A DNA stretch of 64,000 nt from Rhizobiales bacterium 63-22 (GTDB lineage Bacteria > Pseudomonadota > Alphaproteobacteria > Rhizobiales > Rhizobiaceae): assembly GCA_001898995.1 (NCBI GenBank), contig MKVZ01000008.1, positions 50,565 through 114,564 on the forward strand. The letters run 5' to 3'. The position numbers and the translations under genes were made by a program. This document shows, piece by piece, positions 44,425 through 53,614 of this stretch; within the stretch, counting starts at the first letter, position 1, and every line of letters begins with the position of its first letter. Under the pieces are notes generated by a model. The model was not told the DNA's origin, made no database searches, and was given only the letters and a program-made list of their open reading frames with translations.

Positions 44425-45990
44425 ATGAATCGCGAGGATCGAGAACTGTTCCGTCGAAAGACCCTAATCAGGGCCTCCCTGCGTCTTCCCGCCTCCCTGC
44501 CAGAGCGGACGCAGCCGAAATGGCGGAAAGCAGCCGCGGCCCTCGGCCTGTACGCGGTCGTGGGCACGGCCGCGAGCATATCCGGCTGCCAGTCGATCAA
44601 TTCCAGCAAGGATCTGGGATTGCAGCCATCCGACAATCCCGTCACCGTGGACAATGTAACGCGCGACGACAAGCTGGCGCAGATCGCCGCCTTGCAGCAT
44701 CCGCGCATCCTCGCCACCTATGGCGGCGAATACAAGGATGCGAAGCTGGAGCGCATGGTGGCGAAGATCGTCGGCAAGCTGACCATGGTTTCCGAGAAGC
44801 CGGACCAGACCTACCGCATCACCATCCTCAACTCGCCCAATGTCAACGCCTTCGCCCTGCCCGGCGGCTATCTCTACGTGACGCGCGGCCTGCTGGCGCT
44901 GGCCAACGATTCCTCCGAGGTGGCGGCGGTGATCGCCCATGAAATGGGCCACGTCATCGCCAACCACGGCATATTGCGGCAGGAGAAGGAGGCCGAGGTG
45001 GAAATCGCCGGCCGCGTGGCCAACGAAGTGCTGCACAACGAGGCGGAGGGCCGCGAGTCGCTGCTGCGCGGCAGGCTGCGCCTCGCCCAGTTCTCGCGCA
45101 ATCAGGAATTGCAGGCCGACGCCATCGGCATCAAGATGATCGGCGAGGCCGGCTACGACCCCTTCGCCTCCGCGCGCTTCCTGCAGACGATGGAGGCCTA
45201 TACCAGCTTCCGCTCGGTTTCGGGCGCGAAGGACGCCAGCCTCGACTTCCTCGCCACCCATCCGGCGACGCCGCAGCGCATCGAACTGGCGATCGCCCAT
45301 GCGCGGCGCATCGGCGCGCCGGGCGTCGGCACCACGGACCGCGATTCCTTCCTCGACGGCATAGACGGCCTGCTCTACGGCGACTCGCCCGATCAGGGCT
45401 ATGTGCGCGAGCAGACTTTCCTGCACCCGAAGCTCGGCGTCACCTTCCGCGCGCCGGACGGCTTCACCATCGACAATTCCGCCACCGCCGTCATGGCGAG
45501 CGGCCCCGGCGAAGTGGCGATCCGCTTCGACGGCACGGCGCTGCCGGCCGGCAAGAGCCTGACCGACTACATGCGCTCCGGCTGGGTGACGGGGCTGGAC
45601 GACGGCTCCATCCGCGCCACGACCATCAACGGCCTGCCGGCCGCGACGGCCCGCGCCGCCGCCGACCGCTGGCAGTTCGACATCGTGGTGATCGGCGCGG
45701 GCGACAAGGTCTATCGCTTTCTTACCGCGGCGCCCAAGGGCAGCAATGCGCTCGACCCCGCCTCACAGGCGGTCACGCGTTCCTTCCGGCTGCTCACGCC
45801 CGCCGAGCGCGAGGCCATCAAGCCGCTGCGTGTCCACGTCGTCACCGTCAAGCCGGGCGATACGATGGAAAGCCTTTCAGAGCGTCTGCAAGGCACCCGA
45901 CGCAAGCTGGAGCTTTTCCGCCTGCTCAATGCCCTGCCGGCGGGCGGAACCGTCTCGGTCGGCGACCGCGTGAAGATCATCAGTGAATAA
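44425..45990 (+). CDS. M48-family metalloprotease with LysM domain
   Basis: A 521-aa envelope protease. After a basic N-terminus a hydrophobic helix (LGLYAVVGTAASISGC) ends in a possible lipobox cysteine (C55). The zinc motif HEMGH is at residues 172-176 with a third ligand in NQELQADAIG. The last 50 residues form a LysM-like peptidoglycan-binding domain (VKPGDTMESLSERLQGTRRK). It belongs to the BepA/YfgC group that assists outer-membrane protein quality control. The start is uncertain: 44425 gives a long pre-signal extension and a weak ribosome site. Confidence 0.85.
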   Translation: MNREDRELFRRKTLIRASLRLPASLPERTQPKWRKAAAALGLYAVVGTAASISGCQSINSSKDLGLQPSDNPVTVDNVTRDDKLAQIAALQHPRILATYGGEYKDAKLERMVAKIVGKLTMVSEKPDQTYRITILNSPNVNAFALPGGYLYVTRGLLALANDSSEVAAVIAHEMGHVIANHGILRQEKEAEVEIAGRVANEVLHNEAEGRESLLRGRLRLAQFSRNQELQADAIGIKMIGEAGYDPFASARFLQTMEAYTSFRSVSGAKDASLDFLATHPATPQRIELAIAHARRIGAPGVGTTDRDSFLDGIDGLLYGDSPDQGYVREQTFLHPKLGVTFRAPDGFTIDNSATAVMASGPGEVAIRFDGTALPAGKSLTDYMRSGWVTGLDDGSIRATTINGLPAATARAAADRWQFDIVVIGAGDKVYRFLTAAPKGSNALDPASQAVTRSFRLLTPAEREAIKPLRVHVVTVKPGDTMESLSERLQGTRRKLELFRLLNALPAGGTVSVGDRVKIISE

Positions 45991-46003
45991 CCAGGCATCC
46001 ATC

Positions 46004-46693
46004 ATGGAAACCGCCGTCCAGTCGCTCCTCATCGGCCAGATCGCCCCGCTCGGTCCCCGCAATGCGCCGAGCGGCATCGGCAAGCGTCCGGTTCGGGGCA
46101 GGCTGCGGGTGACGCGCGAAGGTCTGGAAGGCGATGCGCAGGGCGACCGCAAGGTGCATGGCGGCCCCGAAAAGGCCGTCCACCATTATGCCCGCGATCA
46201 TTACGCCGCATGGCGCGCGGAAATCGGCGACAACCCGCATCTCGATGCGCCGGGGGCCTTCGGCGAGAACATCTCCACCACCGGCCTCGATGAAACGACC
46301 GCCGCCGTCGGCGACCGTTTCCGTCTCGGCACCGCGCTTCTGGAAGTCTCGCAGGGCCGCCAGCCGTGCTGGAAGCTCAATGCGCGCTTCGGTATGGCGG
46401 ACATGGCGCTGCGCGTGCAGAAAACCGGGCGCACCGGCTGGTATTACCGCGTGCTGGAGGAAGGCCATGCGGAAGCCGGCCAGCCGATGATCCTCGTGGA
46501 GCGGCTCTCGCCCGAATGGACGCTGCACCGCATCTGGCGCCTGCTCTATGTCGACATGCTGAATTACGACGAACTGGCAAGGATGGCGGCCATTCCGCAT
46601 CTGGCTGACGGCTGGAAGCGTTACGCGGTGCGCCGGCTGGAAAACCGCAAGGTGGAAGACTGGTCGGCCCGCCTGCGAGGCGCGCAGGAATAA
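46004..46693 (+). CDS. MOSC-domain protein (YiiM-like)
   Basis: A 229-aa protein beginning METAVQSLLIGQIAPLGPRN. The MOSC core has GLEGDAQGDRKVHGGPEKAV, GAFGENISTTGLDE and EVSQGRQPCWKLNARFG with the conserved cysteine that in relatives handles molybdenum cofactor. A C-terminal 3-alpha domain follows (ELARMAAIPHLADGWKRYAV). YiiM relatives detoxify base analogues such as 6-N-hydroxylaminopurine. A GTG at 45983 would overlap the M48 stop and add seven residues; ATG at 46004 is preferred. It lies directly behind the protease gene. Confidence 0.87.
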   Translation: METAVQSLLIGQIAPLGPRNAPSGIGKRPVRGRLRVTREGLEGDAQGDRKVHGGPEKAVHHYARDHYAAWRAEIGDNPHLDAPGAFGENISTTGLDETTAAVGDRFRLGTALLEVSQGRQPCWKLNARFGMADMALRVQKTGRTGWYYRVLEEGHAEAGQPMILVERLSPEWTLHRIWRLLYVDMLNYDELARMAAIPHLADGWKRYAVRRLENRKVEDWSARLRGAQE

Positions 46694-46727
46694 GGCAGGC
46701 CCCCCGGTTCCCTGCCCTCGCTCTGTT

Positions 46728-47663
46728 TCACGCCTGATAGGCGGCGAGTTCGTGCTGGTTCAACAGCGCGGTCTTCAGCTTTTCCAGCGCGCGGGTCTCG
46801 ATCTGGCGCACGCGCTCCTTGGAGATGCCGAGTTCCTCGCCCAGCGCCTCCAGCGTCACGCCCTCCTCCTCAAGCCGCCTTTCGCGGATGATGCGCAGTT
46901 CGCGCTCGTTGAGGGCACCGAGCGCCGCATGGAGCCAGCGGTTGCGCCGCTCCATGTCGATGGAGCTTTCGGCCACCTCGTCCTGAAGCGGGCGGTCGTC
47001 GACCAGAAAATCCATGCGCCGGGAAGCGCCCGCCTCCTCGTCGCCCACGGCGGCCGACAGGGAACTGTCCGGCCCGGACAGGCGGCTGTCCATGAACTCC
47101 ACATCGCCTGGCGTGACGCCGAGCTGGTTGGAAATCTCGCGGTATATTTCCGCCTTGCTCATGTCCTCGCCGGACTGCGCCAGTTTCGAGCGCAGGTGAC
47201 GCAGGTTGAAGAACAGCGCCTTCTGCGCAGAACTGGTGCCGCCGCGCACGATGGACCAGTTGCGCAGGATGTAATCCTGCATGGAGGCGCGAATCCACCA
47301 CGCGGCATAGGTCGAGAAGCGCACCTCGCGCTCGGGATCGAAGCGGGCGGCGGCTTCCAGCAGGCCGACATAACCCTCCTGAATGAGGTCGTTCATCGGC
47401 AGGCGGAAGCGCCGGAAACGCCCGGCCATGGAAATGACGAGGCGCATATGCGCGGCGGTGATGCGATGCAGCGCGTCCTGATCCTTCAGGTCCTTCCAGC
47501 GGATGGCGAGCCGGCGCTCCTCCTCGCGCTCCAGATAGGGCGCGGTCATGGCGCTGCGGATCATGGACTGGGGCGAGGAAGCCGGGGCCGCAACACCGCG
47601 CGCCGCAGGCGGCATCCGGTTTGCCGGAACGGCGGAAGAGCGGATCGTGGATGACGGCTTCAT
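46728..47663 (-). CDS. rpoH2: Heat-shock sigma factor RpoH2
   Basis: A 311-aa sigma-70 family protein. Region 2: AHMRLVISMAGRFRRFRLPM, NDLIQEGYVGLLEAAARFDP and RFSTYAAWWIRASMQDYILR (promoter -10 recognition). Region 4: LNERELRIIRERRLEEEGVT and LGEELGISKERVRQIETRAL. The sequence NWSIVRGGTSSAQKALFFNL is the RpoH-box type, and the longer N-terminus fits the RpoH2 group of Rhizobiales, which answers oxidative and envelope stress rather than heat alone. The ATG at 47663 follows aggagcacaag. carD lies upstream. Confidence 0.93.
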   Translation of the reverse strand: MKPSSTIRSSAVPANRMPPAARGVAAPASSPQSMIRSAMTAPYLEREEERRLAIRWKDLKDQDALHRITAAHMRLVISMAGRFRRFRLPMNDLIQEGYVGLLEAAARFDPEREVRFSTYAAWWIRASMQDYILRNWSIVRGGTSSAQKALFFNLRHLRSKLAQSGEDMSKAEIYREISNQLGVTPGDVEFMDSRLSGPDSSLSAAVGDEEAGASRRMDFLVDDRPLQDEVAESSIDMERRNRWLHAALGALNERELRIIRERRLEEEGVTLEALGEELGISKERVRQIETRALEKLKTALLNQHELAAYQA

Positions 47664-47728
47664 CTTGTGCTCCTGTTCCAGATCGTCGTGCGCCTTGGCA
47701 GGCGCATTGTGACGATCTACCTTTTTGT

Positions 47729-47783
47729 TTGAGCATCGGATGACCCGAAAAACGGATTCCACTTTTCGGTCCGATGCTCTAGA
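47729..47783. repeat. RIME-like palindrome upstream of rpoH2
   Basis: gagcatcggatgacccgaaa and ttccacttttcggtccgatg; arms pair (gcatcgga..tccgatgc). It lies where the rpoH2 promoter is expected. Confidence 0.8.
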
Positions 47784-47926
47784 CCCCCGCCGTCTCGGCG
47801 CGGAGCGGGACGGATGCGCGTAGGACAACCGGTTCGTCGGAACAACGCGCGAAGAACCGTTCGGTTCCCATATCCGGCTCCTCGTACCCGGTTCTCATGT
47901 CCGGTTTCGGGACGGGATGCGGAAAA

Positions 47927-47966
47927 TGAAAACCCCCCGCCTGCGGCCGCAGGCGGGGGGTTTTCA
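47927..47966 (-). terminator. carD terminator (symmetrical)
   Basis: Perfect palindrome aaaaccccccgcctgc / gcaggcggggggtttt with ggcc at the centre. The T-run follows on either strand; it ends carD transcripts coming from the minus strand. Confidence 0.9.
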
Positions 47967-48033
47967 CAGGGTATTTTCCGATCCGGCCGGGCTGTATCGC
48001 CCCGGCCTTTTAACCTCAACGGGCAGGCGAGGC

Positions 48034-48609
48034 TTACGCGGCCTCGACTTCCTCGTCCGCGTCGATCTCGGCGTCGGCCTTGCCGCGCTTGGGACCCTTG
48101 GCGAGGTTGGTCTCGATGAGGCGCACGGCCTCGGTCTCGGACAACTTGTTGACGGCGGCGATTTCGCGCGCCATGCGGTCGAGCGCGGCTTCGTAAAGCT
48201 GGCGTTCGGAATAGGACTGCTCCGGCTGGTTCTCGGCGCGGTAGAGGTCGCGCACCACTTCGGAGATGGAGATCAGGTCGCCGGAATTGATCTTGGCGTC
48301 ATATTCCTGCGCGCGGCGCGACCACATGGTGCGCTTGACGCGGGCGCGGCCCTGCACCACTTTCAGGGCGCGTTCCACATAATCCGTCTCGGAAAGCTTG
48401 CGCATGCCGATGGTCGTGGCCTTGGCGACCGGCACCTTGAGACGCATCTTGTCCTTCTCGAAGTCGATCACGAAAAGTTCAAGCTTGTGGCCGGCCACTT
48501 CCTGTTCCTCGATGGCCACGATCTGGCCGACGCCATGCGCCGGATAAACGATCGACTCGCCGGTCTTGAAACCACCACGGACTGCGGATTTCTTCTGCTG
48601 GGATGACAT
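48034..48609 (-). CDS. carD: CarD/CdnL-family transcription regulator
   Basis: A 191-aa protein that begins MSSQQKKSAVRGGFKTGESI and continues VYPAHGVGQIVAIEEQEVAG, the RNA-polymerase-binding Tudor-like domain. A helical DNA-binding domain follows (LSETDYVERALKVVQGRARV and AENQPEQSYSERQLYEAALD). The C-terminus is acidic. CarD stabilises open promoter complexes, especially of rRNA promoters. The start: ATG 48609 is favoured by family N-termini; ATG 48618 adds three codons and lies only 2 nt from gggag. It is transcribed alone toward rpoH2. Confidence 0.93.
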   Translation of the reverse strand: MSSQQKKSAVRGGFKTGESIVYPAHGVGQIVAIEEQEVAGHKLELFVIDFEKDKMRLKVPVAKATTIGMRKLSETDYVERALKVVQGRARVKRTMWSRRAQEYDAKINSGDLISISEVVRDLYRAENQPEQSYSERQLYEAALDRMAREIAAVNKLSETEAVRLIETNLAKGPKRGKADAEIDADEEVEAA

Positions 48610-49105
48610 ACGCTTCATTACTCCCTGTTGTGTCCGGCGCGAGCCGCCGGTTGACACATGATGTCCGTCCACGCCCTTGGGAAGCGCGGAGGTCGTTGTC
48701 GGTCTTGAACTGAAAGCGTTTTCCAATAGCAAGATTCTCCTTCCGGGAACAGGAGGGGGAGAACCGGAGCCCGATCGGCACATCATCCGGGAACCGTTTG
48801 CCGGCTGCCGCATTATAAGCCTGATCACAACCATTCGCCCCGGAGCCGATTTAGCCCGGTAAAGAAGAACAGCCTATCTGAGATTAACGCATTTGCGCCA
48901 CGAATTGACGTCCAGTCACCGAAATTGTGATTGGAACATAACACAATTGCGCGAAAGAATCAACAAATCGCCAGATATGTCGCCGGACATGGCCTATCCG
49001 ACCGGAAAAACCGCCGGCAAGTCATGATTTGCCTCGACTTTTACGCGCGCAAACAATGTCCCGCATCGGATACGTCCGGCCGCCGGTTCCCGGCGCTCGC
49101 TACGT
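48610..49105. other. Gene-free region upstream of carD
   Basis: 496 bp with no supportable gene. It holds the carD leader; a TATAAT on the minus strand at 48817-48812 is the only promoter-like match, and it lacks a good -35. The 48860-48970 part is AT-rich. Confidence 0.5.
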
Positions 49106-49444
49106 TCAGTCGCCGCTGCCCGGCTCCGGCGAGAAGAACTGTTCGAGCTTGCCCGTCACGCCGTCCATCTCCTTGGCTTCCGGCAACTCGTCCTTCTTGG
49201 CGGTGATATTGGGCCACTTGGCCGCATATTCCGCATTGAGTTGCAGCCACTTGTCGAGGCCCGGCTCGGTGTCGGGGCTGATGGCCTCCGCCGGGCATTC
49301 CGGCTCGCAGACGCCGCAGTCGATGCACTCGTCCGGGTTGATGACCAGCATGTTCTCGCCTTCGTAGAAGCAGTCGACCGGACAGACCTCGACGCAGTCC
49401 GTATATTTGCAGCGAATGCAATTATCGGTCACGACATAGGTCAT
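49106..49444 (-). CDS. fdxA: Ferredoxin FdxA (7Fe type)
   Basis: A 112-aa ferredoxin with two cluster sites: N-terminal cysteines at 9, 17 and 21 plus 12 and 25 ([18 protein letters not shown]), and [12 protein letters not shown] at residues 40-51. The extended C-terminus ([20 protein letters not shown]) is typical of the 3Fe-4S/4Fe-4S FdxA group (Azotobacter ferredoxin I-like). It carries electrons in the cytoplasm, with roles in oxidative stress response. The ATG at 49444 is fixed by family start [10 protein letters not shown]; the frame extends uselessly to 49651. It lies between the S4 gene and carD. Confidence 0.96.
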   Translation of the reverse strand: MTYVVTDNCIRCKYTDCVEVCPVDCFYEGENMLVINPDECIDCGVCEPECPAEAISPDTEPGLDKWLQLNAEYAAKWPNITAKKDELPEAKEMDGVTGKLEQFFSPEPGSGD

Positions 49445-49712
49445 CGTCGAACTCCTGTCGCCGCCTGATTCCGACCGAAATGGCCGGGGGCGGCTTGTCT
49501 CTTCTGCGAAAGTTGCGCGGTCATGCCTGCGGTCGCTGAACCGCGATCTTGCGGATGACACTGCGTCAGGTAACGATTTTATGGCGCGATGACAAGGGTG
49601 CAATCGCGGCATTGCGACGCTGCCGGAAACATCCGCAAGCCATTTCTCCAAACCGGACCGGCAAGGGAAAAGCCTTCCGCTTTTTCATGGCGCGGCGCAA
49701 AAGCGCACCCGC

Positions 49713-50087
49713 TCAAAATCCGCGCAGACGGTCGGTGTCGCGGCGTTCCTTCTTGGTGGGGCGGCCCGTGCCGCCGTCGCGCTGCGGCGGAACTTCCCGC
49801 GGCCCGGCAACGGGAGCCGGCGACAAGTCTTCGTAGAGCAACCTTGCCTCGGGTGCTGCGCCGCGCCGCTCGCCCGGCGCCAGAACCCGATAGACCAGAA
49901 TGCGGCGGTCGAGGGTGATGGTCAGCACATCGCCCGCCTTCACCGGATGGGAAGCCTGCTCGATCTTGTCGCGGTTGACGCGCACCTTGCCGCCGGCGGC
50001 GAGCTTCGCCGCCAGCGATCGCGATTTGACCACGCGCGCGAAAAACAGCCACTTGTCGATGCGCTGCTTTACGCCCGGTTCGGTCAT
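49713..50087 (-). CDS. S4-domain RNA-binding protein (Hsp15-like)
   Basis: A 124-aa basic protein with an S4 domain at residues 9-60: RIDKWLFFARVVKSRSLAAK, KVRVNRDKIEQASHPVKAGD, LTITLDRRILVYRVL. The tail is rich in R, K and P. E. coli Hsp15 (HslR) binds 50S subunits carrying nascent chains and frees stalled ribosomes after heat shock. The gene follows the helicase gene by one base, so they are almost certainly translated together. The pair suggests an RNA-related role for the helicase. Confidence 0.92.
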   Translation of the reverse strand: MTEPGVKQRIDKWLFFARVVKSRSLAAKLAAGGKVRVNRDKIEQASHPVKAGDVLTITLDRRILVYRVLAPGERRGAAPEARLLYEDLSPAPVAGPREVPPQRDGGTGRPTKKERRDTDRLRGF

Positions 50088-50088
50088 A

Positions 50089-53000
50089 TCACTTCTTCAT
50101 CTGCTCCTTGAGCGCGAGCAGCTTGGCGAAGGGCGAGTCCGGGTCGACGCGGACCGGGCGCTCCTGCTGCTCGAAACGCTTGCCGCCCTGCGGCGCGCCA
50201 TGCTCGCGCTTCGGCTTCCAGTCGCGGCCACCCTCGCGCGGCTTACCGCCCTTGGAGTCGCTCCTGAAATTCTCACGCCCGGAATTATCGCGTTTGCCCT
50301 GACCCTCGCCGTCCTGCGGACGCCGGTCGCGGCCACCATGCTTGTCGAAACGCTTGCCGCCGCGTCCATCGTGACGGGCCTCGCGATTGCCGTCGCCGCC
50401 CTCGGCCTTCCGCGCTTCCTGCCCCTGCCCCTGCCCCTGACCATGACCGTGGCGCTGGCCGCGATCGTGCCGCTGGCCTTTCTGGTCCTGATGGCGGTTG
50501 TTGCGGCCCTCGAAACGACCCTGACGCCAGAGAAGGACCGGCTTGGCCTCCTCCGTTTCAACCTCTTCCGTTTCGCCGGCCGGCGCTTCGGCAGCCGCAG
50601 TTTGCACGGCGGGCGCTTCCACGGCCGGAACGACAGGAGGCACATCCCAGCCGACCGGCTCGGCCGCCGGCACGGCGGGCTTCGCCTCAGCTTTGGCTTT
50701 CGCTTCGGCCGCAAACGCATCGAGTTCGGCCAGCTTCGCCGTCACCGCCGCCGCGTCCATCGGCTCGTGGCGATAGCCGAGGCTCTTGAGAATTTCCTCC
50801 ATGTCCTCGGCGGTCGCGCCGAGGATGGACATCATGGCCGGGGTGACGATGAAGCGTCCGCCGTCATAGGCGCCTTCCGGCCGCGCGCCGGAGCCCGGAC
50901 GCCAGGCCAGCGCCGGGCGGATGAGATCGGCCAGACGCTCCAGAATGTCGATGCGCACGGCGCGGCGGCCGAGCACGCGATAACCGGCGAGGCGGTAGAA
51001 CATCGGATCGAAGGCCGGATCGACCACCACCGAGGTGCGGCCGGCGGCCAGCACATGCACCACGTCGCCATAGCCGGGACGCTCACGCCCGTCGTTCTTC
51101 AGCGCCCAGAGCAGCGTGATGAGACCGGCGGGAGCGGGCTTCAAGAGCAGCGGCATGAAGACGTGATAGGCCCCGAAGCGCACGCCGAGCCGGCGAAGGG
51201 CCGCGCGCGAATCCTGATCGAGCCCGCGCACTTCCTCCGCCACGTCGCGGCGCTGGAGCGTGCCGAGATTTTCGACCAGCTGGAAGGCGAGGCCGCGCGT
51301 CATGCCGGTCAGCGCGTCCGCGCCGGCGAGATCGGTCAGCGGCTTCAGCACGGTTTCGATGTAATGGGCGACGAAGCGGTCGATGCGGGCGGCGACCTTT
51401 TCGCGCGCCGCGCCGGTCAACTGCTCGTCGGCGAGGATGACCGCGCGCGGCTTCAGCACGTCGTCGCCGGCCACCAGCGTGGCCACCGTCGCGCCGACCC
51501 AACGCAGCACGCCGTCCGAGCCGAGCGCGAAATCGCCGTTGGGCGCGGCGGCGAACCGTTCCGCGCGGCGATCGAACTCGGCGGCCAGCGCCTTTTGCGC
51601 CGCCGTCTTCACGGCCTTGGCGTCGGGCCCATCGGCCTGCACATCGGCGGTGAACCGGAATCCTTCCAGTTGCCCGACATTATGGCCTTCGACGATCACG
51701 TCGCCGGCCGGGCTGATTTCTGCTTCAAGCATGGCATTCTCTCTCAGGCGCCTCATAAGCACGCTTGTCCTGCGGTCTACAAAGCGTTTCGTCAACCGTT
51801 CATGCAGCGCATCGGACAATCTGTCCTCTATTTCGCGCGTCTTTTCCTGCCAGTGTGTCGGATCGGCAAGCCAGCCGGGCCTGTGCGACACGAAAGTCCA
51901 GGTTCTGATCTGCGCCACGCGATGCGAGAGCGTGTCGATTTCGCCCTCGGTGCTGTCGGCGCGGCGCACCTGTTCGCTCATGTAATCTTCATCGACGCTC
52001 CCCCGCCGGACAAGGTCCTGATAGATGGCGGCGATGATGTCCGCATGCTGCGCCGGCGCGATCTTGCGATAGTCGGGCAGCGCACAGGCGTCCCACAAAA
52101 GCGCGATGCGCTCCGGCGTTTCGGCAAGCCGCGCGATGTCCTCGTCGCGCGACAGGTTTTCGAGCGCCTGCTGGTCGACGGCGGGCAGCGCCTTGGCCAG
52201 CCCCTCCACCGGCGCGGGCGTATCGAGCGACCGCTTCAGCGCGTCTACCGTGGAAAAGTCGAACCGCGCCGTGCGCCATTGCAGCACCTTGACCGGATCG
52301 AAATCGTGCGCCTCGACGCGCTCGACCATCTCGTCCTCGAACGGATGCACCTGCCCTGTGACGCCGAAAGTGCCGTCGCGCAGATAGCGCCCGGCGCGGC
52401 CGGCGATCTGGCCCACTTCGGCCGGCGAAAGATCGCGGAACTGATAGCCGTCGAACTTGCGGTTCTGCGCGAAGGCGACATGGTCGACGTCGAGATTGAG
52501 CCCCATGCCGATGGCGTCGGTGGCGACGAGGAAATCCACGTCGCCGGACTGGTAAAGCTCCACCTGCGCGTTGCGGGTGCGCGGGCTGAGCGCGCCCATC
52601 ACCACTGCGGCGCCGCCGCGCTGGCGGCGGATCAGCTCGGCGATGGCGTAGACCTCCTCGGCCGAGAAGGCGACGATGGCCGAGCGGTTCGGCAGCCGCG
52701 TGATCTTCTTGGTGCCGGCATAGGCCAGATGCGACAGGCGCGGCCGCGTCACCACATTCACGCCGCGCAGGAGCTTTTCGAGGATGCCGCGCATGGTGGC
52801 GGCGCCGAGCAGCAGGGTCTCCTGCCGCCCGCGCAGATGCAGGATGCGGTCGGTGAAGATATGGCCGCGCTCCAGATCGCCGGCCAACTGCACCTCGTCG
52901 ATGGCGACGAAGGCGGCGTCGGTGCGGCGCGGCATGGCCTCCACCGTGCAGACGGAATAGCGCGCGCCGGGCGGCGTGATCTTCTCCTCGCCCGTCACCA

Positions 53001-53214
53001 GCGAGACGTTGGCAGCCCCCACTCTTTCCACGACGCGGTTATAGACCTCTCGCGCCAGCAGCCGCAGCGGCAGGCCGATCATGCCGTCGCCATGCGCCAG
53101 CATCCGCTCGATGGCCAGATGCGTCTTGCCGGTGTTGGTCGGCCCGAGCACCGCGGTCACGTCGCGCCCGCTGAGCGTCAGCGGAAGGTCATGGATGTCG
53201 GGGAGATGGTTCAT
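50089..53214 (-). CDS. Suv3-like DExH helicase with disordered C-terminus (MgpS type)
   Basis: A 1041-aa helicase related to mitochondrial Suv3. Core motifs: GPTNTGKTHLAIERM (motif I, residues 24-31), GEEKITPPGARY, TVEAMPR, DEVQLAGD (motif II), GLALSPRTRN-like GALSPRTRNAQVE, VATDAIGMGLNLD (motif V) and QIAGRAGRYLRD (motif VI). After residue 840 come acidic then strongly basic low-complexity stretches ([28 protein letters not shown]). The start: ATG 53214 fits motif I spacing; ATG 53250 adds 12 residues. A LexA box precedes it. In Brucella the relative is called MgpS, from memory. Confidence 0.9.
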   Translation of the reverse strand: MNHLPDIHDLPLTLSGRDVTAVLGPTNTGKTHLAIERMLAHGDGMIGLPLRLLAREVYNRVVERVGAANVSLVTGEEKITPPGARYSVCTVEAMPRRTDAAFVAIDEVQLAGDLERGHIFTDRILHLRGRQETLLLGAATMRGILEKLLRGVNVVTRPRLSHLAYAGTKKITRLPNRSAIVAFSAEEVYAIAELIRRQRGGAAVVMGALSPRTRNAQVELYQSGDVDFLVATDAIGMGLNLDVDHVAFAQNRKFDGYQFRDLSPAEVGQIAGRAGRYLRDGTFGVTGQVHPFEDEMVERVEAHDFDPVKVLQWRTARFDFSTVDALKRSLDTPAPVEGLAKALPAVDQQALENLSRDEDIARLAETPERIALLWDACALPDYRKIAPAQHADIIAAIYQDLVRRGSVDEDYMSEQVRRADSTEGEIDTLSHRVAQIRTWTFVSHRPGWLADPTHWQEKTREIEDRLSDALHERLTKRFVDRRTSVLMRRLRENAMLEAEISPAGDVIVEGHNVGQLEGFRFTADVQADGPDAKAVKTAAQKALAAEFDRRAERFAAAPNGDFALGSDGVLRWVGATVATLVAGDDVLKPRAVILADEQLTGAAREKVAARIDRFVAHYIETVLKPLTDLAGADALTGMTRGLAFQLVENLGTLQRRDVAEEVRGLDQDSRAALRRLGVRFGAYHVFMPLLLKPAPAGLITLLWALKNDGRERPGYGDVVHVLAAGRTSVVVDPAFDPMFYRLAGYRVLGRRAVRIDILERLADLIRPALAWRPGSGARPEGAYDGGRFIVTPAMMSILGATAEDMEEILKSLGYRHEPMDAAAVTAKLAELDAFAAEAKAKAEAKPAVPAAEPVGWDVPPVVPAVEAPAVQTAAAEAPAGETEEVETEEAKPVLLWRQGRFEGRNNRHQDQKGQRHDRGQRHGHGQGQGQGQEARKAEGGDGNREARHDGRGGKRFDKHGGRDRRPQDGEGQGKRDNSGRENFRSDSKGGKPREGGRDWKPKREHGAPQGGKRFEQQERPVRVDPDSPFAKLLALKEQMKK

Positions 53215-53259
53215 GCCGGTACTGGGAATCCCCGAATATGGAAGCTGCATTAATAAATG

Positions 53260-53274
53260 GAACGAGTCTGGAAC
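53260..53274 (-). promoter_or_regulatory. LexA (SOS) box upstream of the helicase gene
   Basis: GAAC-gagtctg-GAAC, which on the minus strand is GTTC-N7-GTTC, the exact LexA operator of alphaproteobacteria. It ends 46 bp before the preferred helicase start (53214), a suitable position to block its promoter. Confidence 0.65.
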
Positions 53275-53332
53275 GAATCAGCGACGAATCGCTGACTGCG
53301 CTTTCTTCGCCTTTTGTTCACGGCCATATATA
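53270..53332. repeat. Duplicated regulatory-looking segment, copy 1
   Basis: ggaacgaatcagcgacgaat then cgctga; tcagcga-cgaa-tcgctga is a perfect small hairpin. A ttttgttcacggccatata run follows 20 bp later. It resembles 53553-53614. Confidence 0.65.
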
Positions 53333-53552
53333 GCGATCCCGGCGGCGATTCCCACCATATACTGAATCGCCCATCGCCTTTTTCCGAGGCCGCATGTGAT
53401 TCTCGGGCCGCCGCGTTAACCTTTTGCCGACGCCGCGCACAAAGACAGCCCGGCGTTCGGATGGCGGCGGCTGAAAACCCTGCGATTCCTTACACTTCCT
53501 TAACGCCGGGCAGCCCGGAAACGCTGTTTCCGTTAACCTCCGGGTCAAAGCC

Positions 53553-53614
53553 GGAACGAATCGGCGACGAATCGCTGATCGATTGGTTTTCCCGCTTTGT
53601 TCTCACAACATATG
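53553..53614. repeat. Duplicated regulatory-looking segment, copy 2
   Basis: ggaacgaatcggcgacgaat and the matching hairpin tcggcga-cgaa-tcgctga, then tttgttctcacaacatat. Lacks the second GAAC of the LexA box. The 53333-53552 DNA between the copies holds no gene. Confidence 0.62.

Noticed and set aside
49900..53253. Open frame of about 1100 codons antisense to the helicase
   Set aside because: Arginine/histidine-rich nonsense typical of antisense frames in GC-rich genes; the helicase motifs on the other strand are unambiguous.
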